The position numbers were made by a program, and so were the translations under genes. A stretch of 40,821 bases of DNA from CAYVWB01 sp964455395 (GTDB lineage: Bacteria > Desulfobacterota > Desulfovibrionia > Desulfovibrionales > Desulfovibrionaceae), in the NCBI GenBank assembly GCA_964455395.1, contig CAYVWB010000040.1, positions 1 to 40,821 on the forward strand, written 5' to 3'. The notes beneath the pieces were generated by a model, which saw only the letters and a list, made by a program, of their open reading frames with translations, searched no databases and had not been told where the DNA came from. Positions 38,701 through 40,821 of this stretch are shown piece after piece; positions within the stretch are counted from its first letter, which is position 1, and every line of letters starts with the position of its first letter.

Positions 38701-40821
38701 AACGCTCCCTCGGGGAACGCCACAGGCGCGAGCCGTTGTCGGAACCATTCCCCGCGACGACGCGCCAGCACCTCCACATCCGGGACCTCCGCCATGGCTG
38801 TATTTCGCGGCGGGGTGACCAGCCATGCCGTGTCCGCGTTCGGGTCGTCGTCCTGCGACCATTCCAGATCGAAGCACCGCACCCGCCAACGGGGGAACTC
38901 CCGCGCCAGTGAACCGACGACGCCATGCACCCCGGCGTGCGCCAGCCCTGCCGGGAAGCCATCGTCCCACGCGCCCAGGGACTGGGCCTGCGTCGTCGTC
39001 ACGGTGAGGGTCAGTTCACGGTCGCCGTACCCGAGGGCGAGCAGCGCCTTCACGAGCCGGAAGAGCTGGATAACGCCCGCTTCCTGCGCCGCGAGGAGCG
39101 ATTCATCCAGCATGTCGCACGCACGCTCCATTGGCGCAGCCCACGCCACATGCGCCACCACGCCATGCGCCCGGAGGCTCCGGGTGATGGCGGGGATGTC
39201 ATCCTCCGGCGTCAACGTCACTGGAAGCGCGCGCAAACCCGCCCGCGTCAACCAGATCTCCAGACGCGCCACGGCCGCCGGACAGCCCGCCGCCAGCACC
39301 GGAGATGCGGCGTCCGCATGCAGGGGCATAGGAGGCGTCGTCAACGTGGTCGGCTCCCACACGGGGCGCAGCGTCATGAGCGTCGCACCCTCGACGGCTG
39401 CAGCATTGACGGCGAGGTGGGCTTGGCGGTGGTCCCGACGCGCCGCCGGCGCCGTGGCGTCACCGCACGTCGTCTCTGCAGGCGCAGCCCAGTAGGTCTC
39501 CCGCGCGAAGGGATACCCCGGCAAGGCGAGGCGTTGGACATCCTCGGGATAGAGCGAGGGCGGCGCGTACCCAAGGCAGTAGAGCTCGCCAAGCGCGGCG
39601 AGGGCCTCTTCCCTCGCAGCCTGCGCCGAGTCCCCCGTCTCGTTCGAGCGGACCCGCGCAGCCAGCTCCTCCGCGTAGGCCTCCATGGCCTTCTGCGGGG
39701 CGAACCCGCGCGGCGTCGTCCCCTGGAACACGGGCGTGCTGTCGCCATCGCTGGGCGAGCGCCCCAAGGAGTCGAGGGTGGCGAGCGTACGTTGCGCCTG
39801 GGCCATGTTCTCCACCACCACGGCGAGTCGATGCCGGAAGTGGGTTCTGCCTGCGGCAAGCGTATGGCTGATCTGCGCCATGATCGTATTCGCAGCGCCT
39901 CCCGGCGCATGGGCGTCGTCAGCATGCATGGACTCCGTTTCGTGTCGAGCGAGAAACGCCGCCATGGCGGCGAGCTTCTCCCGAAGAGCCGCCTCGGTCC
40001 TGGCGGAAAAGAGCAGCAGCCAGGGCCCCGGCTGCGAGGGCGCACGGGGGGTCGAGGAGGGGGCTTCCTGCGCGACCACATGCGCATTGGTTCCGCTCAC
40101 GCCGAAAGCGCTCACCCCGCCCAGACGCGGCCGGTCCATGCGACGGGGCCACGCCCTGGCGCGTTGGGGGAGGGAGAACGGACTTGTCGACCAGGGAATG
40201 TACTCGCTTGGCGTCTCGCAATGCAGCGTCGGGGGAATGACTTCGTGGCGCAGCGCCTCGGTCAGCGCGATGAGGCTCACCACGCCCGACGCCGCGAAGG
40301 TGTGCCCCATGGCCGACTTGGTGGAGACGAGCGCGCAGCCGCCGGGCTCCTGCACATGTTCCCGAAAGACTTCGTGGAGGGCGTTCACCTCCACGGGGTC
40401 GCCGAGACGCGTGCCCGTGCCGTGGGCCATGAGGCATTCGATGGCGGCGGGATCCACGCCGTGTGTCGCATAGATGTCGCGCAGCAGACGGGCCTGCGCC
40501 AGACCGCTGGGCGCGGTGACGCCGTTGGTGCGGCCATCGTAGTTCATGCCGCTGGCGACCAGCACGGCCCGTACGGGGTCGCCGTCCGCCAGGGCCTGCT
40601 CCAGGGGCTTGAGGACGACCACGGCCACGGCCTCCGCCGGAACCATGCCATCCGCGTCCGCAGCGAAGGCCTTGCACGAGCCCGTGGGAGAAAGCATGCC
40701 GGCCTGAACCATGGTCTGCAAGGGCTCCGGGGTGAGCATGAGGTTCACCCCGGCGGCGAGGGCCGTGTCGCACTCGCCGGCGCGCAGGCTCTGCATGGCC
40801 AGGTGTACGGCGACCAGCCCG
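29769..40821 (-). CDS. Gene A: trans-AT polyketide synthase, 5' partial (three KS modules)
   Basis: The reading frame is open from the window edge to a TGA at 29771-29769, giving 3683 codons plus stop; the true start lies upstream. Residue numbers count from the first whole codon at 40820. Domains: KS1 (1-250, C-terminal part only), KR1 (484-949), C-methyltransferase (984-1341), ACP1 (1394-1475), KS2 (1561-1966), KR2 (2186-2621), ACP2 (2652-2734), KS3 (2776-3225), an ACP-like insert in the KS3 linker (3280-3347), ACP3 (3554-3631) and a helical C-terminal tail (3652-3683). No AT, DH or ER domain is visible, so malonyl loading must come from a separate AT. The stop codon overlaps the start of gene B in an ATGA, and the last ACP should hand its chain to the condensation domain of gene B. 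Family assignment is secure. The substrate of KS1 and the final product are unknown. Confidence 0.97.
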   Translation of the reverse strand, partial: GLVAVHLAMQSLRAGECDTALAAGVNLMLTPEPLQTMVQAGMLSPTGSCKAFAADADGMVPAEAVAVVVLKPLEQALADGDPVRAVLVASGMNYDGRTNGVTAPSGLAQARLLRDIYATHGVDPAAIECLMAHGTGTRLGDPVEVNALHEVFREHVQEPGGCALVSTKSAMGHTFAASGVVSLIALTEALRHEVIPPTLHCETPSEYIPWSTSPFSLPQRARAWPRRMDRPRLGGVSAFGVSGTNAHVVAQEAPSSTPRAPSQPGPWLLLFSARTEAALREKLAAMAAFLARHETESMHADDAHAPGGAANTIMAQISHTLAAGRTHFRHRLAVVVENMAQAQRTLATLDSLGRSPSDGDSTPVFQGTTPRGFAPQKAMEAYAEELAARVRSNETGDSAQAAREEALAALGELYCLGYAPPSLYPEDVQRLALPGYPFARETYWAAPAETTCGDATAPAARRDHRQAHLAVNAAAVEGATLMTLRPVWEPTTLTTPPMPLHADAASPVLAAGCPAAVARLEIWLTRAGLRALPVTLTPEDDIPAITRSLRAHGVVAHVAWAAPMERACDMLDESLLAAQEAGVIQLFRLVKALLALGYGDRELTLTVTTTQAQSLGAWDDGFPAGLAHAGVHGVVGSLAREFPRWRVRCFDLEWSQDDDPNADTAWLVTPPRNTAMAEVPDVEVLARRRGEWFRQRLAPVAFPEGAFAPVFRDGGVYVAAGGAGGLGEIWTRHVVAHHGARVVWLGRRPLDETIRAKLDDMAELGPKPEYEQADITDPVRLAQAYARIKARHGVIHGVLHAAVGEYDGSFAAMEEPRFRATLAVKAAGGVHLARVFRDEPLDFLLFFSSMAAFGKGEGMGGYAAGCVFQTALAQALNQTAAAPCKVVHWGYWRQGGGARIAETMKARLAYAGVAAIEPEEGLSALTRLLEGPADQLAVIKSRGALAVPLAERAFTRYPVTGPSCITALASGAPSRRAPRAESGPELLDGWITRLAAAAVSAMGGLPQERPDDMDTLRRRAGVHDKYALWWRECLDHLAAQGLVAVEDGSVRALSPPEDTASLWRAWDAAKPAFLEDDDVRPWAVILEDCFRFLPEVLQGHAPVTDILFPDGSMAKMEALYQNNALVDHFNTVVGDAAATYVRLRAEADPEARVRFLEIGAGTGGTTAFVLPALTPLREHIAAYRYTDLSAAFLEHGENRFGGAHPFLEVQRFDASAHPADQDVPCGGFDVAIATNVLHATPSIRETLHNAKAALAANGVLIIHEISKKTLYETLVFGLIEGWSAARDEHLRIPGSPGLTPDAWRRLLEEAGFRGIHFPAAADHALGLQVIVAESDGLCVLPAGGSAHVEISDLQTTTPQGAPCAAHADETPSTAEVAPARTAGLDTLAPDGEAPLAFARACIKRSLAQSLKIDATRIDRTTPFSEFGVDSILGVHFINLVNEGLGVALDTTVIFEAATVERLARHIVEHHGEAFEMTANPTPTACEVAPWPATPATTPATTPAATPAATPAATPAATAVAVSASSSTGTGSAETATPRSSERSDATPRRPVAARAGVRPPMDVAVVGVAGQFPDAPDVHVFWENLLFGRNSVGKLPERYLDAPAGQTNYPWGGWLEDRDCFDPRFFAITPREAASMNPHQRLFLQEGWRCLEDAGYNPRALAGARVAIYVGAEPTGYFHESFTGASEAIIASRLSYALDLAGPAIVVNTGCSSSGSALYLACESVASGAADMALAGGVFAVMGQAGLGPLARTGMLSPTGRCRPFDAAADGMALSEGVSVAALKRLEDALRDGDHIYGVIHAAGANQDGASNGIAAPSGAAQEALITGIYEEFGVDPEAITAVEAHGTGTVLGDPVEGNALVRAFRRFTRKTAYCVVGSAKSCIGHTGANATVAGLIKLLFSMRHGKLPGLHGFETLNPRVRFAGSPFVVTAQTRDWTRHGDTPRMAAINSFGHSGTNVHLVVREHVPTPCASRQTHAPAATRLIPLSAKNPERLREAASRLRDFLRRHPQTPLVDVAHTLQVGREPMEERLIVEAASLPALTDALERYLAQGDADAPFASEAQADDHGWNAWRGRASEDDDEDTNVLTLDEDVRAMVAGWAAKGKRHKIAALWAQGLAMDESAWRVVQESTSERTPQRVSLPGYPFARERYWAPKPPAPSPPTNIDPPRDPGELVAAPRGMERGVLFCLPTWRETPLPPHASDTHFPRGDARRVVLLCDPEETTAQHAAAVTSAEVVVLRAEGDDVADRFMQMAEQVFTRTRALCETIGKEAVLLQVVVPGRGEGRLHAGLVGLVRVAMLEEQGVTGQLIEYDPTPDATPERLFAMLLRDAASPRDIHIRHEGGRRFVRAWEEPAPEPASAAASKEASSPWRDGGVYCVTGGLGGLGARFAADILRSTRNATVVLVGRSSLADDATKRARLTALEALGGRVVYRQADVGEANRTHAMVRDIVKEYGPMHGVLHCAGVTRDRRIRSKTPEAFAEVLRAKAAAAIHLDEATRDQPLDCFVLFASTAGVFGNLGQADYATANAVLDAFASHRAALRQGGMRHGRSLAVDWPLWADGGMGVDEATRERIEARTGMQPMSELNGLHALRRALRMEPEPSQIMPIEGVLPRLRRWVFEESVADASGSGAPQPARVSRPEPADAEVLRAHTLERCKALLAEATGLPPAQLDPQRPLDRYGVDSIVITQIGQRLEVVFGSLAATLLYEHQTLDSLARHLSETHPEACAVWGVDAPSEESIETVDAAPVAEPCAASFPNAGRGCARVDASAPHEEAIAVIGLSGRYPQSPTLEAFWRNLAEGRDCITTLPADRWPLDEFYTEDAAQAVREGKSYAKHGGFLEDVATFDAAFFHIPPVEAMAMDPQERCFLQCAWSALEDAGYCREGLARDGLQHVGVYVGVSKTGYALHEPALRARGSAARPATSFSSMANRVSYTLNLKGPSMPVDTMCSSSLTAIHEACEALRAGRCRMAIAGGVSLAMHPSNAVQLCALGLLAKDGVCRSFGENPAGASGGGFIPGEGVGAVVLKPLQQAQHDGDHIHGVIRATAVNHSGRTTGYAAPNPAAYAALIRDALKRAGVSAEAVSYMEGHGTGTPMGDAIEVAGMTQAFRSETDRNGFCALGSAKGTIGHLEAAAGVAGLTKILLQMRHGQLAPHRHGGAVNARIRFETTPFRLQRTLAPWERPTRPTRKPHVGNPWLPRIAGLSAFGAGGANAHAIVEEYVEPAAHPDGDDAPALLVLSARDDIRLQVYAGAMARFLRTTGEACAPPAGSATSAPAMERRLQAAVAAMLDVDETELDPTDSFEDLGLDRVQRTQLAMVSGKEDSEAGAMVVEGGATIRSLACNLAAGRVGSFPGRAPTLRDVAFTLQTGRDAMEARLAFVATSLAEAAALFDRFAAGEAPATVWRGSSSEVADDQSLAHRQSPAEAAFAAADGLESLARRWLAGEEVDWRSLHDAATPRRVSLPTYPFAGERYWPLDAADDGSGLAEPAEAPCGAPCVGKSSGGVYAVSSAAMVTPLDPEEPTVASTAVLGCEAVSDSEGDAGFAARDAEGKALIVVRRLVMRRLGRDAASPDRHAGFMALGLSSMDIVQLMQDVERILDKPLEPTLPFTHDTIAALAAYLAKHCPGALQALAVPPAAGAPVEKETTAPPSLGEEVEAFLREGLLTGDEVAELRNAGVLA
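29772..29865 (-). other. C-terminal docking helix region of gene A
   Basis: After ACP3 a Pro/Ala-rich spacer leads to a charged, helix-forming tail of about 31 residues containing EEVEAFLREG and TGDEVAELRNAGVLA. It ends at the stop codon. The N terminus of gene B begins with a helical stretch of related composition (VELFEAYRNGG, SREELARRLA). The arrangement fits a docking pair that hands the ACP3 chain to the gene B condensation domain. No known docking class is recognised. Confidence 0.5.
29930..32495 (-). other. Module 3: KS3-(ACP-like insert)-ACP3, no modifying domain
   Basis: KS3 starts at EAIAVIGLSGRYP. It keeps Cys2952 of gene A in DTMCSSS, His in GHGTGT and His in KGTIGH, so it looks able to condense. 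It shares the KSYAKHGGFLED and DTMCSSS signatures with KS6. After the linker, which carries the insert described separately and ends at YPFAGERYW, there is only ACP3 (30160-29930), with LGLSSMD in place of the usual GLDSL. No KR, MT or DH lies between. The module therefore either leaves a beta-keto group before glycine is added, or passes the chain on without extension. ACP3 has no Trp of the kind seen in ACPs that recruit beta-branching enzymes. Confidence 0.88.
30780..30983 (-). other. Degenerate ACP-like insert in the KS3 post-KS linker
   Basis: Between the usual linker segments (LSARDD...YAGAMARFL before, DVAFTLQTGRDAM after) lie about 68 extra residues. They read like the first helices of a carrier protein: MERRLQAAVAAMLDV, then DPTDSFEDLGLDRVQRTQL. 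The position of the phosphopantetheine Ser is Arg3312 of gene A (GLDR instead of GLDS), so it cannot be loaded. A similar insert sits at the same place after KS6. KS8, which shares other motifs with KS3 and KS6, has only a short turn here. A structural or docking role is inferred, not shown. Confidence 0.72.
32620..36140 (-). other. Module 2: KS2-KR2-ACP2
   Basis: KS2 starts at MDVAVVG and is complete: catalytic Cys1711 of gene A in NTGCSSS, His in AHGTGT and His in KSCIGH. Its motifs FTGASEAIIASRLSY and NTGCSSS recur in KS5 and KS7, each of which also follows a KR-cMT module. The linker ends at YPFARERYW (about 34365). KR2 (34265-32960) has GGLGGLG, catalytic Ser and Tyr in FASTAGVFG...DYATAN, and an Asp aligned with the LDD motif in AGVTRD, which points to a B-type reductase. 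ACP2 carries YGVDSI (about 32765). Only about 30 codons separate the linker end from KR2, which leaves no room for a dehydratase. Predicted output is a beta-hydroxy unit without alpha substitution. Confidence 0.92.
36271..36342 (-). repeat. 12-bp in-frame tandem repeat in the ACP1-KS2 linker
   Basis: Six consecutive 12-bp units: four identical copies of gtcgcagccgga on the plus strand followed by two near copies with a t or c change. On the coding strand they give a Thr-Pro-Ala-Ala/Thr repeat. The array is entirely inside the interdomain linker between ACP1 and KS2 and keeps frame. It most likely acts as a flexible spacer and could vary in copy number. Confidence 0.9.
36395..40821 (-). other. 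Module 1: KS1 (partial)-KR1-cMT1-ACP1
   Basis: The window begins a few codons after where the KS1 catalytic Cys should lie (first residues GLVAVHLAMQSLR). The two KS histidines are visible in AHGTGT (about 40420) and KSAMGH, so KS1 looks competent. The post-KS linker ends at YPFARETYW (about 39490). KR1 (39370-37975) has an intact NADPH loop GGAGGLG and catalytic Ser and Tyr in FFSS...GGYAAGC. Cys stands where many KRs have Asn, as in KR3. KR1 lacks the Asp of the LDD triad that marks B-type KRs. cMT1 (37870-36800) has the SAM motif LEIGAGTGG, the conserved His in NVLHAT and Glu in HEIS. ACP1 has the phosphopantetheine Ser in GVDSI (about 36535). Predicted output is an alpha-methyl, beta-hydroxy unit; KR stereochemistry is not assigned. 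Confidence 0.9.

Overview
The window is one block of coding sequence on the minus strand. It holds parts of three consecutive genes of a giant modular polyketide synthase / non-ribosomal peptide synthetase (PKS-NRPS). Transcription runs from high to low coordinates. Gene A (29769-40821) enters already open, with its 5' end outside the window. Gene B (2287-29772) is complete at 9161 codons, roughly 1 MDa. Gene C (1-2297) runs off the 3' end. A and B overlap by ATGA, and B and C overlap by 11 bases with a strong Shine-Dalgarno sequence, so the three look like one translationally coupled operon. There is no intergenic gap, RNA gene, insertion sequence, promoter or terminator in the window.

No acyltransferase domain is present in any of nine ketosynthase (KS) modules, so this is a trans-AT system that must draw malonyl units from a separate AT. 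Modules in order: A = [KS1 partial-KR-cMT-ACP] [KS2-KR-ACP] [KS3-ACP]; B = [C-A(Gly)-PCP] [KS4-KR-cMT-ACP] [KS5-KR-ACP] [KS6-KR(dead)-cMT-ACP] [KS7-KR-ACP] [KS8(non-elongating)-ACP-TE] [KS9(non-elongating)-ACP]; C = [docking-like N terminus-C-C...]. No dehydratase or enoylreductase domain is visible. Read at face value, the line makes alternating alpha-methyl-beta-hydroxy and beta-hydroxy units, inserts one glycine, and leaves one alpha-methyl beta-keto position.

The points most worth a second look are: a complete thioesterase domain buried inside gene B, between two non-elongating KS modules, with Glu where the family usually has Asp; degenerate ACP-like domains (phosphopantetheine Ser replaced by Arg or Pro) inserted in the post-KS linkers of KS3 and KS6; a KR with a clean deletion in its NADPH loop; a dimodule pattern repeated three times; and tandem condensation domains at the start of gene C.

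The DNA is very GC-rich with matching codon use throughout. That, with trans-AT chemistry, suggests a high-GC bacterium such as a Burkholderia-like proteobacterium or a myxobacterium. The window has no taxonomic marker, so this is weak. I do not recognise the product.
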